DNA of 64,000 nt from Vibrio zhanjiangensis (lineage in GTDB: Bacteria; Pseudomonadota; Gammaproteobacteria; Enterobacterales; Vibrionaceae): NCBI RefSeq assembly GCF_030161235.1, contig NZ_BSPW01000037.1, positions 1 through 64,000 of the forward strand, in the 5' to 3' direction. The notes under the pieces are model-generated. The model saw only the letters and a list, made by a program, of their open reading frames with translations, did no database searches and was not told the DNA's origin. Shown here in pieces: positions 1 through 8,950 of this stretch; position 1 is the first letter of the stretch, and each line of letters starts with the position of its first letter. A program made the translations under genes and the position numbers.

Positions 1-107
1 AATGTAAGGATACGACAGAGTCGAATGGTATTTATCCCGTCAAGATCCCTCAGTAATGACAAAAATCTGAACAATAGGGTAAGAATGCCGAGATGTTTAT
101 TTCTCAT

Positions 108-644
108 TTATTTCCAGTCACCTCTTAATTTAGATACCTCCGCATGCATATGTTCAGGTGTCGCATCGGTAGGTTTGACTGCCTTCCCTGCCTCAATCTC
201 TAATTTAGACCAAAATCGAGAAGGTAAACCACGACAAGCCTTTCCTTTGTAGCGACTAAAATAGCTTCCCCACAAACCTTTGAGTGCTACAGGGATAACT
301 GGCACTGGGCATCTTTGTATGATGATGTCCATTCCGCGCATAAATTTGTTCATATCCTCTGTACTTGTCAATTGACCTTCAGGAAAAACGCACACAAGGT
401 CCCCTTGTTGAAGGGCTTTATCAATCTCACGAAATGCTTCTCTGATTGAACCTCTATTGGACGCTGAGATCGGGATAACTCCTGCTTTTTTAAGGAATCG
501 GCGTAGCGGGGGAAGATTGGCATATTCTTCTTCCATCACGAAGCGAATTAGCCTAGGGCAGGCTCCACTTAGAAGGAGTGCGTCCATGTAGCTAACATGA
601 TTACACACAATCAATGCGCCGCCTTTTTCAGGTAAGTGATGCAA
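108..644 (-). CDS. PlsC-type 1-acylglycerol-3-phosphate acyltransferase domain (separated half of a frameshifted fusion)
   Basis: Acyltransferase domain of the PlsC/LPLAT family, which moves an acyl chain onto a lysophospholipid at the inner membrane. The HX4D catalytic motif is visible as NHVSYMD near the N-terminus and the FPEG substrate motif as FPEGQL in the middle. The open frame has no good start: its first possible start is a TTG inside the domain, and in-frame codons continue upstream to about 672 (reading LYRVKHKN), directly into the 3' end of the MFS gene in another frame. Vibrio relatives, as I recall them, carry one ~620-residue MFS-PlsC protein, so this is most likely the C-terminal half of that gene, cut off by a one-base frameshift. 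Without the frameshift it would be translated as part of the transporter; as it stands it may not be expressed. Confidence 0.8.
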   Translation of the reverse strand: MHHLPEKGGALIVCNHVSYMDALLLSGACPRLIRFVMEEEYANLPPLRRFLKKAGVIPISASNRGSIREAFREIDKALQQGDLVCVFPEGQLTSTEDMNKFMRGMDIIIQRCPVPVIPVALKGLWGSYFSRYKGKACRGLPSRFWSKLEIEAGKAVKPTDATPEHMHAEVSKLRGDWK

Positions 645-654
645 GTTTTTATGT

Positions 655-1977
655 TTAACTCGGTATAGGCTGTGTTATTGCCCATGCAATAAAGCGAACA
701 GTGCGTATAGGTACACGAGCGAGTAAAGCGAGGGCAACGAGTATATTCATCGTGGCCAGAAGCAAGAACAATTCTGGAATGCTCATGCCAATTAACGTAA
801 GGCATAGAATACCCAATACAGCACTGCCAACCATAAACAGGGAATTATAGATGTTGAGGGCGGCGATAACTTGAGCGCGTTGAGTGACTTTAGCTTGCTG
901 CTGCATAAAGGCATATAGGGGAACGATAAAAATGCCTCCAGAGATACCCAGCATCAGCAGTGATGCAAATACAGGCCAAAGGGGAGAGTAGCCAATAAAA
1001 TCTTCAAAAGTTTTCATTTCAGGGAGTTGGCTGGGGACAGATATTGCCATAATGAACCCAAACACTGAAATGCCAATACTGCCGAGTGGCACGATACCGA
1101 GTTCAATACGGTGTTTGGACAATCTGTCACATGCCAGTGACCCCACAGCAATACCGATTGAAAAAAGTGCCAAAAGAAAGGAAACGGCACTTTCGCTACC
1201 ATTGAGGTAAATTTTGGTGAAGTTGGGAAACTGTGTGAGATAGGCGGCACCCAAAAACCAAAACCAACTGATGGCCATGAGGGCATGAAAGATCGAGCGA
1301 TTCGATTTTGCTATCGCTAAGGTATTGCGAATGAGTTTGATAGGTTGCCAGCGAAACTCCAAATTCGGCGCACTTGGTTCAGCTGCAGGAATAGCGCAGC
1401 TCGCTACGTAGCCCAATAAAGCAAACACAACCACACTCACGGCTGCTATATATTTTGCGCCTTCGGCTGAGGCGATAACGCCTGCCCCTAACGTACCTAA
1501 CAAAATGGCCAAAAATGTACCCGTTTCTACCAGTGCATTACCAGAAACCAACTCTTGTGGTTTGAGTTGTTGAGGAAGGAGCGCGTATTTGACTGGGCCG
1601 AAGAAGGCCGATTGTGTGCCCATCAAAAACAGCAAAATGAGAAGGATGATATAGCTTTCGGTAATGAAACCGATAGCACCAAGACACATGATGCCAATTT
1701 CAACCAGTTTGACTTTACGTATGAACCATGACTTTTCATATTTGTCAGCCAATACACCAGCCGATGCCGAAAAAAGAAAAAAAGGGAGGATAAATAATCC
1801 AGCGGCGAGATTGATAAAGAGATCGCTGGAAATGGGTAGCGCATCTGCGCCGGCGAAAGCAACAAACAATAACAAGACGTTTTTGAAAATATTGTCGTTG
1901 AATGCACCGAAAAACTGTGTGGCAAAGTAAGGAAGAAATCGCCTTTTTCCTAACAGCGAAGTTTGGTTTTTTGGCAT
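655..1977 (-). CDS. LplT-like MFS transporter, N-terminal half of a frameshifted MFS-acyltransferase fusion
   Basis: Major facilitator superfamily protein of 440 residues with about 12 hydrophobic segments, close to LplT lysophospholipid flippases (typical opening FATQFFGAFNDNIFKN). The expected role is flipping lysophospholipid across the inner membrane for reacylation by the attached PlsC domain. Start ATG at 1977 has AGGAAAG just upstream. The protein ends AITQPIPS then stop at 655; in the next frame the sequence goes on as LYRVKHKN into the acyltransferase. The extra base appears to lie in the GG at about 668-669 (plus strand). It follows the TetR gene by 26 bases on the same strand, so the two are probably one transcript. 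The transporter part looks intact. Confidence 0.85.
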   Translation of the reverse strand: MPKNQTSLLGKRRFLPYFATQFFGAFNDNIFKNVLLLFVAFAGADALPISSDLFINLAAGLFILPFFLFSASAGVLADKYEKSWFIRKVKLVEIGIMCLGAIGFITESYIILLILLFLMGTQSAFFGPVKYALLPQQLKPQELVSGNALVETGTFLAILLGTLGAGVIASAEGAKYIAAVSVVVFALLGYVASCAIPAAEPSAPNLEFRWQPIKLIRNTLAIAKSNRSIFHALMAISWFWFLGAAYLTQFPNFTKIYLNGSESAVSFLLALFSIGIAVGSLACDRLSKHRIELGIVPLGSIGISVFGFIMAISVPSQLPEMKTFEDFIGYSPLWPVFASLLMLGISGGIFIVPLYAFMQQQAKVTQRAQVIAALNIYNSLFMVGSAVLGILCLTLIGMSIPELFLLLATMNILVALALLARVPIRTVRFIAWAITQPIPS

Positions 1978-2003
1978 GACTTTCCTGTTCCTTTAGAATG
2001 GGC

Positions 2004-2594
2004 TTACCAGTTGGCAATGTAATTCGACAGAAGATTTTCTATCAGCTTTTTACCATCGATGGGCTCTGCAGCAAAAAATTTGTCATCAACACTTAATAAT
2101 GTAATCCCATGAACGCCCGACCAAAGCACACGGCTTGCTTGTAATACTTCCTGCTTACTGCGCTGGGGGGCCAATAGAGATAAAAGCTGCTCAAGCATTC
2201 CTGTCATATTAGCAATTCTTTCGGCTTGCCACTCTGGTAGTTGCTCACCATTCATGTTGTGCTCAAAAATAAGTTGCCAACGGTAGGGGTGTTTTTGAGC
2301 AAAATCATGATAGCAATAGGCAAGTTGGTATAAGGCATTTTTGGTATCAGGGCTCTGCTCAACAACAGATTTTGCTTCACAGGCGAGTTCATCAAGCGTT
2401 TGTGCAACGGCATGGAGCAAAAGCAAATTGTAGTTACCAAAAACATTGACCAAGGTACTGGGTACATAGCCAATCATATTCGCAACTTTGCGCAGACTGA
2501 GCTCGTGATAAGAGTTTTCATTAAGGAAATCCTTAACGGTGTCTAACGTGAGAGAAATAAGTTCTTCACGCGTATGGTCGTTTCTACGGGCCAT
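2004..2594 (-). CDS. TetR/AcrR family transcriptional regulator
   Basis: DNA-binding repressor-type protein of 196 residues. The N-terminal ~60 residues carry a TetR helix-turn-helix (ELSLRKVANMIGYVPSTLVNVFGNYNLLLLHAV, abbreviated here by its ends); the C-terminal part is a helical ligand and dimer domain with the HPYRWQLIFEHNM stretch seen in the TetR_C_33-type group. It lies 26 bases upstream of the MFS-acyltransferase gene on the same strand, so it probably regulates itself and that gene. Ligand unknown. The family call is secure from the helix-turn-helix and length; the target is inferred from position only. Confidence 0.88.
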   Translation of the reverse strand: MARRNDHTREELISLTLDTVKDFLNENSYHELSLRKVANMIGYVPSTLVNVFGNYNLLLLHAVAQTLDELACEAKSVVEQSPDTKNALYQLAYCYHDFAQKHPYRWQLIFEHNMNGEQLPEWQAERIANMTGMLEQLLSLLAPQRSKQEVLQASRVLWSGVHGITLLSVDDKFFAAEPIDGKKLIENLLSNYIANW

Positions 2595-2787
2595 GGCGAA
2601 ACTTTAAAAATGAACAATGTTCAATATTCTATCAGGCTCCTAGCATATCGCAACTGACCTAATACTGAATTTGCAACACTTTGATACATGTCTCTTCACT
2701 CACGGTGTTTTCTTCTTGTGATACAAAGGCTACTATAGCAGAGTTAGTATAATGATTACCTCATTGAGAGAAACCCTAAGGCGAACT

Positions 2788-3666
2788 ATGAAACGACTTT
2801 TTTCCCTTATTGCCCTGCTAATGGTATCGGTTGCCATTACTCCAATCGCTGAAGCGAAAAAGTTTGGTGGTGGCAAGTCATTTGGTAAAAGCTACAAAAC
2901 CGCACCTGCTCCCAAGCAGCAACAGCAAAACACCAATACCCTAGGTAAAGATCAGGCGACCAAATCGCCAAGTTCAAGCAAAAAAGGCCTAATGGGCGGT
3001 TTACTAGGCGGTCTTTTGGCTGGTGGCCTTCTAGCTGCTTTCTTTGGTGGTGCATTTGAGGGTATTCAGTTTATGGATATTCTTATCATGGGCCTGATCG
3101 CATTTGTTATTTTCAAGCTAATGAAGGGGCTGCTTGGAGCCAAGCAAGGCAGTATGAACCAGCAGAAGCAGCAACCTGCGTTTGGCGGATCTGCGCCAAA
3201 ATTTGAACAACCTAATGTTCACAATTTTGAGCAGCAACCCCAGTCGGGTGCGCAAGGTGGATTTGGTTTTGGCGCGCCATCAGACGTACCCTACAATTTT
3301 CCCCCAGGCTTTGATCAAGCTGCCTTTATCGATGGATCGCGTGAGCATTACCGTATTGTTCAAGGTGCGTGGAACCACAACGAGCTAGACACGATTAAGG
3401 AATATGTCTCACCCAGTTTGTTTGCTGACCTTAAACAAGAGCGTGCAAAACTCGAAGGTGAACAGCACACCGATGTCATGTACGTAGACGCGGAAATTGT
3501 TCGCGCCGATCACGACGCAAGCAGGGCTCAGCTGAGCATTCAGTTTAGTGGGCGTTATCGAGATGCGGTTGAAAATATCGAAGAGAGCATTGAAGATATT
3601 TGGCATTTGGAGCGCGACCTGACTGTTGAGAATGCACCTTGGTTAATCGTTGGTATACAAGGTTAA
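2788..3666 (+). CDS. Tim44-like domain membrane protein
   Basis: Protein of 292 residues with a signal peptide (MKRLFSLIALLMVSVAITPIAEA), a Gly/Lys/Gln-rich linker, a glycine-rich hydrophobic stretch and one or two membrane segments (about residues 75-115), then a C-terminal Tim44-like domain (last ~130 residues, starting near FPPGFDQAAFIDGSREHY). The Tim44-like domain is known to associate with membranes; the bacterial role is not established. The longest frame starts at 2752, but the internal ATG at 2788 has AAGG upstream and starts the signal peptide, so it is chosen. Transcribed away from the TetR gene and followed by a strong terminator. Confidence 0.85.
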   Translation: MKRLFSLIALLMVSVAITPIAEAKKFGGGKSFGKSYKTAPAPKQQQQNTNTLGKDQATKSPSSSKKGLMGGLLGGLLAGGLLAAFFGGAFEGIQFMDILIMGLIAFVIFKLMKGLLGAKQGSMNQQKQQPAFGGSAPKFEQPNVHNFEQQPQSGAQGGFGFGAPSDVPYNFPPGFDQAAFIDGSREHYRIVQGAWNHNELDTIKEYVSPSLFADLKQERAKLEGEQHTDVMYVDAEIVRADHDASRAQLSIQFSGRYRDAVENIEESIEDIWHLERDLTVENAPWLIVGIQG

Positions 3667-3684
3667 ACTTCGCAATGTCCAATC

Positions 3685-3716
3685 AAACGCCCGAGCAACA
3701 CGCTCGGGCGTTTTTG
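3685..3716 (+). terminator. Rho-independent terminator after the Tim44-like gene
   Basis: A 12-base-pair perfect stem (AAACGCCCGAGC with GCTCGGGCGTTT) around the loop AACAC, followed by a T run. The flanking A and T tracts would let it act in both directions, serving also the convergent PLP enzyme gene that ends at 3732. Confidence 0.88.
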
Positions 3717-3731
3717 TACGCGAATTAGACG

Positions 3732-4796
3732 CTAAATTTGTCCCGTTTGTTCAAACTGGTCTAGCTTGGTGAGGTAAGGCTCGATATCACCAATGTTTTG
3801 TTTAATCCAAGCGGCGTTAAAGTAGGTATCAAGGTATCGCTCGCCGCTATCACATAACAAAGTGACAATAGAGCCTGTTTCTCCGCGAGATTTCATTTCA
3901 CTCGCGAGTTGTAAAACGCCGTATAGATTGGTTCCAGTTGAAGCACCCACCTTCCGACTTAGCACCTTTTCAAGCCAATGAGTTGTCGCGATAGAAGCCG
4001 CATCTGGGATGGTGCGCATTTCGTCTATGACGCCGGGAATAAAACTAGGCTCAACACGTGGCCTGCCTATGCCCTCAATTTTACTGCCTTTATCGCTGGT
4101 TATACTTGAATCTCCACTGTTAAAAAATGCATGGAAAACGGAGTTTTCAGGGTCGACGACACAAAGTTTGGTTGCATGCTGCTGATAGCGAATAAAGCGC
4201 CCAATAGTTGCCGATGTGCCGCCAGTGCCTGGGCTCATCACGATCCATTTTGGTACGGGATGCGTTTCCAACCTCATTTGGCTAAAAATTGAATTGGCAA
4301 TATTATTGTTTCCTCGCCAATCGGTCGCTCGTTCGGCGTAGGTGAACTGATCCATGTAGTGACCATTAAGCTCACGAGCCAATCGACTTGATTCTGCATA
4401 AATTTGGTCTGAGCGATCGACGAGATGCGCTTTGCCACCATAAAACTCTATTTGTTCGATTTTCTTTTTGGCTGTGCATTTTGGCATCACCGCAATAAAA
4501 GGTAGACCAATTAAACGGGCGAAGTAGGCTTCTGAAATCGCGGTGCTTCCAGATGATGACTCTATGATGGTTGTTTTAGGGCCAACCCAACCATTACAAA
4601 GGGCATAGAGAAACAAAGAGCGAGCTAGACGGTGTTTAAGGGAGCCGGTTGGGTGTGTACTTTCATCTTTTAGATAAATATCAATACCAGCAATGCATGG
4701 TAAATCAAGCTTGATAAGATGAGTGTCGGCTGATCGTTGAAAGTCAGCGTCAATTTTTTTTATCGCATTATTAATCCAATTGTGATCTTTGCACAT
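3732..4796 (-). CDS. PLP-dependent cysteine synthase/desulfhydrase family enzyme
   Basis: Fold-type II PLP enzyme of 354 residues, related to cysteine synthases and to Cds1-type L-cysteine desulfhydrases. The Schiff-base lysine is probably Lys54 in TGSLKHR; the substrate loop is [12 protein letters not shown] (about 79-90); the phosphate-binding glycine loop is [12 protein letters not shown]. Start ATG at 4796 is used. The gene diverges from an Lrp-family regulator with about 118 bases between the two starts, an arrangement typical of a regulator controlling its neighbour. In enterobacteria Lrp-type DecR/CyuR controls cysteine detoxification, so cysteine breakdown is the favoured role, but synthesis cannot be excluded from sequence. 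Confidence 0.85.
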   Translation of the reverse strand: MCKDHNWINNAIKKIDADFQRSADTHLIKLDLPCIAGIDIYLKDESTHPTGSLKHRLARSLFLYALCNGWVGPKTTIIESSSGSTAISEAYFARLIGLPFIAVMPKCTAKKKIEQIEFYGGKAHLVDRSDQIYAESSRLARELNGHYMDQFTYAERATDWRGNNNIANSIFSQMRLETHPVPKWIVMSPGTGGTSATIGRFIRYQQHATKLCVVDPENSVFHAFFNSGDSSITSDKGSKIEGIGRPRVEPSFIPGVIDEMRTIPDAASIATTHWLEKVLSRKVGASTGTNLYGVLQLASEMKSRGETGSIVTLLCDSGERYLDTYFNAAWIKQNIGDIEPYLTKLDQFEQTGQI

Positions 4797-4914
4797 TTTC
4801 TACCATCCTTGGGCTCTAAAGCTAATACTTTACCTATAAAATAGGAGAAAAGCTTTGCCTATTTTCTGTGTTTCTGCTTTATTTGGAGAAATTTATTTTA
4901 CTAAGAGTGTATTT

Positions 4915-5382
4915 GTGAGTATAGAGCTCGACAAAGTGGATAAGAAGATACTTGCGCTACTGCAACAAGACAGTACTTTGTCACTCAGTGACTTAGCTGA
5001 ATCGGTAAATTTGACAACCACACCTTGCTGGAAGCGGCTGAAAAAATTGGAAGAGTCTGGAATTATCGAAAAGCGTGTGGCGCTGCTAAACCCAGATAAG
5101 CTCAATTTGTCCTTTACTGCTTTTGTGTTAGTCAAAACCAGTGACCACTCTCATGAGTGGTATAGTCACTTTGTCGGTACTGTGAATGAGTTTCCTGAAG
5201 TGATGGAGTTTTATCGTATGGCGGGTGAATACGATTACATGATGAAGGTACAAGTTAAGGATATGCAGTGCTTTGATGGTTTCTATAAAAAGCTCGTTAA
5301 TTGTGTTGCAGGAATAGTGAATGTCACCTCCACCTTCGCCATGGAGCCACTCAAATACACAACGGCGCTGCCGATCGAATAA
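4915..5382 (+). CDS. Lrp/AsnC family transcriptional regulator
   Basis: Regulator of 155 residues: N-terminal winged helix-turn-helix ([20 protein letters not shown]) and a C-terminal RAM/AsnC ligand domain ([20 protein letters not shown]). The longest frame begins at 4855, but its first 20 residues are hydrophobic and unlike the family; GTG at 4915 ([12 protein letters not shown]) matches the normal family start and is chosen. Divergent from the cysteine synthase/desulfhydrase-like gene, which it probably activates in response to an amino acid, most likely cysteine by analogy with DecR/CyuR. That target is inference from gene order. Confidence 0.85.
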   Translation: MSIELDKVDKKILALLQQDSTLSLSDLAESVNLTTTPCWKRLKKLEESGIIEKRVALLNPDKLNLSFTAFVLVKTSDHSHEWYSHFVGTVNEFPEVMEFYRMAGEYDYMMKVQVKDMQCFDGFYKKLVNCVAGIVNVTSTFAMEPLKYTTALPIE

Positions 5383-5478
5383 ATGTCAGGGACTGTATAG
5401 ATAAGTAAATTCAGGTAAAGGCAAAAATACTTCCTACAGTCTCTACTAATATTTTACAAAGGGAATATTGGTAGAGAC

Positions 5479-6486
5479 ATGATTATGGTTAGGCTAGGCA
5501 CTTGGGTTTGCATGACATTAGTGACCACTTTAGTCGGTTGTAATAGTGGAGAAGGTGGCACAACGGCCACAACGAGTGAAGACATCACTAACCGGATTTT
5601 TGTCAATCTTTCAGGCGATTGCCAACAATATATCGGCAGCTTCTTTTCTTCCGTCAGCGATATCAAGCGTTCGTTGCTCTTTACGGGGCAAGTGACCATA
5701 TCCTCTAGCGGCAGTCAGTGTATTATCCAGTCTAATGCAATTCCCAATCATGACTTTAATGACGCGAGTGCGTCTTTTGCGACCAATGTAACTGAGCAAA
5801 ATGTGCAGTATTACTTTGATGCCTCTCCATCGATCAGCGGCAGCTCAACTGCACTGAGCTTAGGAACATCAGAAGCCATTTTGCTAAACGGGGTCAAGCT
5901 AGATTTACTGGCTGCGGCTTGTTATGGCGTGGGAGATGAAAAAACAGGGTGTGGGCAGGACCAAATTAACAATCCTTGGCGTTATGATCCCATGTCGTCA
6001 TTAAATAGCTTTGGTACAGATATCCATAACGCCCACGTGCAGCCAACAGGTGAGTACCATTATCACGGTAATCCGGTGGCGATGTTCATACAAGATTGCG
6101 CAGGCAAACAAGCCAGCCCTGTGATTGGTTTTGCGGCAGATGGATTTCCCATATACGGTAGCTGTTTTACCGATAGCTCTTCAGGGCAGGTTAGAAAAGC
6201 AACGTCGAGTTATCAACTCAAATCGGGCGCGCGTGTCGATGTCGGTATTTATACTGCACCTACGGTTGGCGGCAACGTCGTCAGTGCCAATTACGATGGG
6301 CAATTTCGTGGAGACTGGGAGTATACGGTTGCACTGGGAGATCTGGACGAATGCAATGGTATGACGGTCGATGGTCAGTACGGTTACTATGTAACCGACA
6401 CTTTTCCTTGGGTGATTAACTGTTTTAAAGGCTCGCCCAATTCAAGCTTCAGTGGTTACAGTCTTGAGAGAGCCCACACGCATTAG
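5479..6486 (+). CDS. YHYH-domain lipoprotein
   Basis: Predicted lipoprotein of 335 residues. The N-terminus is a lipoprotein signal with lipobox LVGC (Cys21). The YHYH motif lies near residues 193-196 (GEYHYHG), followed by the domain's typical IGFAADGFPIYGSCF segment and a late WEYTVALGDLDECNG segment, matching the YHYH family (Pfam PF14240), whose biochemical function I do not know. Cysteines in the domain suggest disulfides in the periplasm. Stands alone between the Lrp regulator and tesB, convergent with tesB. The second Met (5485) could also be the start. Confidence 0.82.
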   Translation: MIMVRLGTWVCMTLVTTLVGCNSGEGGTTATTSEDITNRIFVNLSGDCQQYIGSFFSSVSDIKRSLLFTGQVTISSSGSQCIIQSNAIPNHDFNDASASFATNVTEQNVQYYFDASPSISGSSTALSLGTSEAILLNGVKLDLLAAACYGVGDEKTGCGQDQINNPWRYDPMSSLNSFGTDIHNAHVQPTGEYHYHGNPVAMFIQDCAGKQASPVIGFAADGFPIYGSCFTDSSSGQVRKATSSYQLKSGARVDVGIYTAPTVGGNVVSANYDGQFRGDWEYTVALGDLDECNGMTVDGQYGYYVTDTFPWVINCFKGSPNSSFSGYSLERAHTH

Positions 6487-6492
6487 TGATGC

Positions 6493-7350
6493 TTATTTAA
6501 ATCGCATAACCCCTTCTTGGACGGCCGATGCCACTAAATCGCCTTGGCGATTATAAATCTCGCCGCGAACTAAGCCTCGAGTGTTACTCGCCGTTGGGCT
6601 TTCTATTGCATAAAGCAGCCATTCATCCATTTTGAACGGGCGGTGAAACCAAATCGAGTGGTCTATGGTGGCCACTTGAAACTTAGGTGTCATAAGAGAG
6701 ACTTGATGCGGATGCAGGGCGGTGACCAAAAAGCCCCAATCGGAGGCATAACCCAGTAAATATTGGTGAATCAATTGGTTGTTTGGCACGGTACCATTGG
6801 CCTTAATCCACAGATATTGCTTGGGTTCTTCTTTGTGTGGTTTGAGAGGGTTAATCACGTTAACTGGCCTCGTTTCTATCGGTTTTTCGCCACAGAACGC
6901 AGCTTTTATTTTATTAGGTAACTGGTCAGCGATACTTTTTGCAAGTTCAGACTCCGGTAGATAGTTTTCCGGACCGGGCACGTCAGGCATGGTGTTTTGA
7001 TGCTCGAAACCGGGCGCCTCACCATGATATGACGCGGTGAGATAAAAAATCGGCCGGCCTGATTGCAGCGCTTTGACGCGGCGTGTACTAAAGCTGCGGC
7101 CATCTCGAAGTGTTTCAACATCGTAAATGATCGGCTTTTCTGGATCGCCCGGGTAGAGAAAATAGCTATGAAATGAGTGAACGGTACGGTCGTCATCGAC
7201 AGTATAGCGTGCGGCTGAAAGAGCCTGACCAATCACTTGTCCGCCATAAACTTGAGGCAAACCAAGATTCTCACTTTGACCTCTAAACAGACCCTCTTCC
7301 AGTTTTTCTAGTTTTAGTAATTCAAGCAGTTCGTCTAAAGGTTGGCTCAT
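6493..7350 (-). CDS. tesB: Acyl-CoA thioesterase II
   Basis: Double-hotdog thioesterase of 285 residues that hydrolyses medium and long acyl-CoA to free acid and CoA. Family hallmarks are [20 protein letters not shown] at the N-terminus, GGQVIGQAL, the catalytic-type Asp in [13 protein letters not shown], and the Thr and Gln positions in [14 protein letters not shown] and [10 protein letters not shown] at the end. The longer frame (to 7374) adds eight residues; ATG at 7350 ([12 protein letters not shown]) matches E. coli TesB and is preferred. tesB next to an ATL gene and the SRP RNA repeats the order known from E. coli (tesB, ybaY, ybaZ, ffs), although no ybaY is seen here. Confidence 0.95.
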   Translation of the reverse strand: MSQPLDELLELLKLEKLEEGLFRGQSENLGLPQVYGGQVIGQALSAARYTVDDDRTVHSFHSYFLYPGDPEKPIIYDVETLRDGRSFSTRRVKALQSGRPIFYLTASYHGEAPGFEHQNTMPDVPGPENYLPESELAKSIADQLPNKIKAAFCGEKPIETRPVNVINPLKPHKEEPKQYLWIKANGTVPNNQLIHQYLLGYASDWGFLVTALHPHQVSLMTPKFQVATIDHSIWFHRPFKMDEWLLYAIESPTASNTRGLVRGEIYNRQGDLVASAVQEGVMRFK

Positions 7351-7542
7351 TCTATACCCTAATAATTTGGTCAATATAGGTTTATTTAAGCATAAATTGA
7401 TAACTTAAACAGCAAATTAAGCCAAAAGTGAGACAAGTTTTTACGCGATATGGAAAGGAAAATGGTGCTGAGTTGCAGAGCCATTACAGCTTGTCTAAGC
7501 GGGAGATAAACCAACGCAAATGAAAACAGAACAAAGCGCTTA

Positions 7543-7845
7543 TTAAGGCTGCCAGCGATACTTTTTAAGAGAAAGTTTACCTTCGCAGCTGACATCAATA
7601 TCTTCAGCAACTAATAACGCCCTTTGGCGAGCTAAATCTATGCCTGTGAGCGATATTTTTCCTTGGCTATTGATCACCCTAAACCAAGGCAATTTGGAGT
7701 CTTTTGGTAAGTTTCCGAGTGCTTTACCTACATGGCGAGCATACCCAGGATAACCAGCTAATGCGGCAATATCACCGTAAGTGGCGACCTTTCCTCTTGG
7801 AATTTGGTGAATCACCGCAAAGATTTGTATCAAAAACTGGTCCAT
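7543..7845 (-). CDS. atl: Alkyltransferase-like protein (MGMT family without the active cysteine)
   Basis: Protein of 100 residues with the C-terminal DNA-binding fold of O6-alkylguanine-DNA alkyltransferase. The active-site PCHR is replaced by PWFRV (Trp54 in place of the acceptor cysteine), the defining feature of alkyltransferase-like (ATL/YbaZ) proteins, which bind O6-alkylguanine and hand it to nucleotide excision repair rather than repairing it. Tyr23 (ATYG) and Arg37 (ARHVG) are the expected base-flipping residues. The neighbours tesB and the SRP RNA fit E. coli ybaZ. The nearby mfd gene (transcription-coupled repair) is functionally related but not linked. Confidence 0.93.
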   Translation of the reverse strand: MDQFLIQIFAVIHQIPRGKVATYGDIAALAGYPGYARHVGKALGNLPKDSKLPWFRVINSQGKISLTGIDLARQRALLVAEDIDVSCEGKLSLKKYRWQP

Positions 7846-7895
7846 ACTGAATGTGTCCTAATTCGATTTTTCCAAGGAATGGATAAGGAGAGGGC

Positions 7896-8636
7896 TTGGT
7901 ATTTTCTACTTTTCAGTTTTTGATCACAAGTCTGCTTGCGGTATTGTGTGCGTTGACCGTCAGTGCGACTCAGCAAGACATTTCATTATTGGCTTTACTC
8001 ATCCCCGTTATGTGGGTATTTCCACAGCGAGTCGTAGGTGGCATCGTTTTGATGGCTGCCGTTTCGGCTTATGGTTTGACGTTACCGTATCAACCGATTT
8101 CGTTGTCACTGAGCCATTGGATTTTGTTTCCACTGTTGATGGTGGTGTTTTCAAGGCGCAGCAGTGTTGGTGTGCTTGTGACGGTTTCTTTGGTTGTGGT
8201 GACGCTGCAAGTAGGGGTGATGATCACCCAAGCGGGAGGAAAGCTCACCGGTGAGCCAATGATGACTTTGGTTCAAGCGCTATCGGTGACAGTGATCTGG
8301 TGGGCTGTGCAAGGTTGGCCACCCAGTGAAAAGCATTGCTGGTGGGCATTAGGATTGATATTACCTTTGTGGTTGACCGGTTATGGAGACTCAGCCGTTG
8401 TCGCGTTATGTTTAACCGGCATCGTTGGTTGCGTGCAAAGTATTAGAAAAGCACAAACTTTTAATTGGAGTAAGCTGTTGTGTTGGACCCTTCCCACCGT
8501 CAGTTTCGCGACATTGGTCGTCACTCCATGGTTTAGTGTGCCAAACCCAGTCTTTGTCGTTTGGGTTTGCCTGCTAGGGGCTGCGTGGATGACCGATTAT
8601 GTGTTACGCAGCTTTGATGAGGAAACTGAGCTGTAG
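7896..8636 (+). CDS. Polytopic membrane protein of unknown function
   Basis: Protein of 246 residues with about seven hydrophobic segments, a short positively charged loop (SRRSSVG) and no enzyme motif that I recognise. The start is TTG at 7896, supported by TAAGGAG five bases upstream; no ATG nearby has as good a site. Divergent from the ATL gene with a 50-base gap. Probably a Vibrionaceae-specific inner-membrane protein; function not assigned. Confidence 0.75.
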   Translation: MVFSTFQFLITSLLAVLCALTVSATQQDISLLALLIPVMWVFPQRVVGGIVLMAAVSAYGLTLPYQPISLSLSHWILFPLLMVVFSRRSSVGVLVTVSLVVVTLQVGVMITQAGGKLTGEPMMTLVQALSVTVIWWAVQGWPPSEKHCWWALGLILPLWLTGYGDSAVVALCLTGIVGCVQSIRKAQTFNWSKLLCWTLPTVSFATLVVTPWFSVPNPVFVVWVCLLGAAWMTDYVLRSFDEETEL

Positions 8637-8638
8637 AC

Positions 8639-8737
8639 GTGATCAAATACAGCTTACTGGCTTTGATTTTGGCACCTATGGGCATAATATCGTGGTCAAA
8701 AAATAAACGCCAACTTAGTAAGTTGCTTAACTCCTAG
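8639..8737 (+). CDS. Possible 32-residue membrane peptide
   Basis: GTG-started frame of 32 codons beginning two bases after the stop of the membrane protein gene. It encodes one hydrophobic helix (YSLLALILAPMGIISW) followed by a basic tail (SKNKRQLSKLLNS), a layout common for small inner-membrane proteins. The ribosome site is weak (GAG and TAG bases only), so translation would depend on coupling to the upstream gene. Tentative. Confidence 0.3.
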   Translation: MIKYSLLALILAPMGIISWSKNKRQLSKLLNS

Positions 8738-8776
8738 TCACTTAAAAGGAAATCCCTCTATATTTCACTTTTTTGC

Positions 8777-8805
8777 TTGAATTGGTCACGGCGATGACAC
8801 ATAAT
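8777..8805 (+). promoter_or_regulatory. Sigma-70 promoter of the SRP RNA gene
   Basis: A -35 box TTGAAT and a -10 box CATAAT separated by exactly 17 bases, followed by a GC-rich discriminator (CGCCTCACGCC). The mature RNA begins about 30 bases later, leaving a leader that contains the hairpin CTTGGTTATGCCAAG (8816-8830). A leader removed by RNase P is known for E. coli 4.5S RNA, so the same is likely here. Confidence 0.6.
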
Positions 8806-8841
8806 CGCCTCACGCCTTGGTTATGCCAAGCAGCGAATCTA

Positions 8842-8950
8842 TGGAGGCTCTGGTCCTCTCGCAACAATAGCTCGTGAACTCGGTCAGGTCCGGAAGGAAG
8901 CAGCCGCAGCGAGTGACTTGTGTGCCGAGATGTGGCTGGGGTCTCCGCCA
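8842..8950 (+). ncRNA. ffs: Signal recognition particle 4.5S RNA
   Basis: Small bacterial SRP RNA that binds Ffh and targets membrane-protein ribosomes to the translocon. The invariant SRP core CAGGTCCGGAAGGAAGCAGC is present at about 8885-8904, with the matching internal-loop strand TGTGTGCCGAGATGTGGCTGG downstream (given in part) and complementary ends (TGGAGG with CCGCCA). Length about 109 bases, as in E. coli. Ends are placed by the terminal helix and are accurate to a few bases. Confidence 0.95.

Noticed and set aside
611..805. 64-codon minus-strand frame over the frameshift site
   Set aside because: It is the third frame through the 3' end of the MFS gene and carries neither domain.
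7386..7610. 74-codon minus-strand frame between tesB and the ATL gene as a ybaY remnant
   Set aside because: No lipoprotein signal and no YbaY-like sequence; it overlaps the ATL gene.
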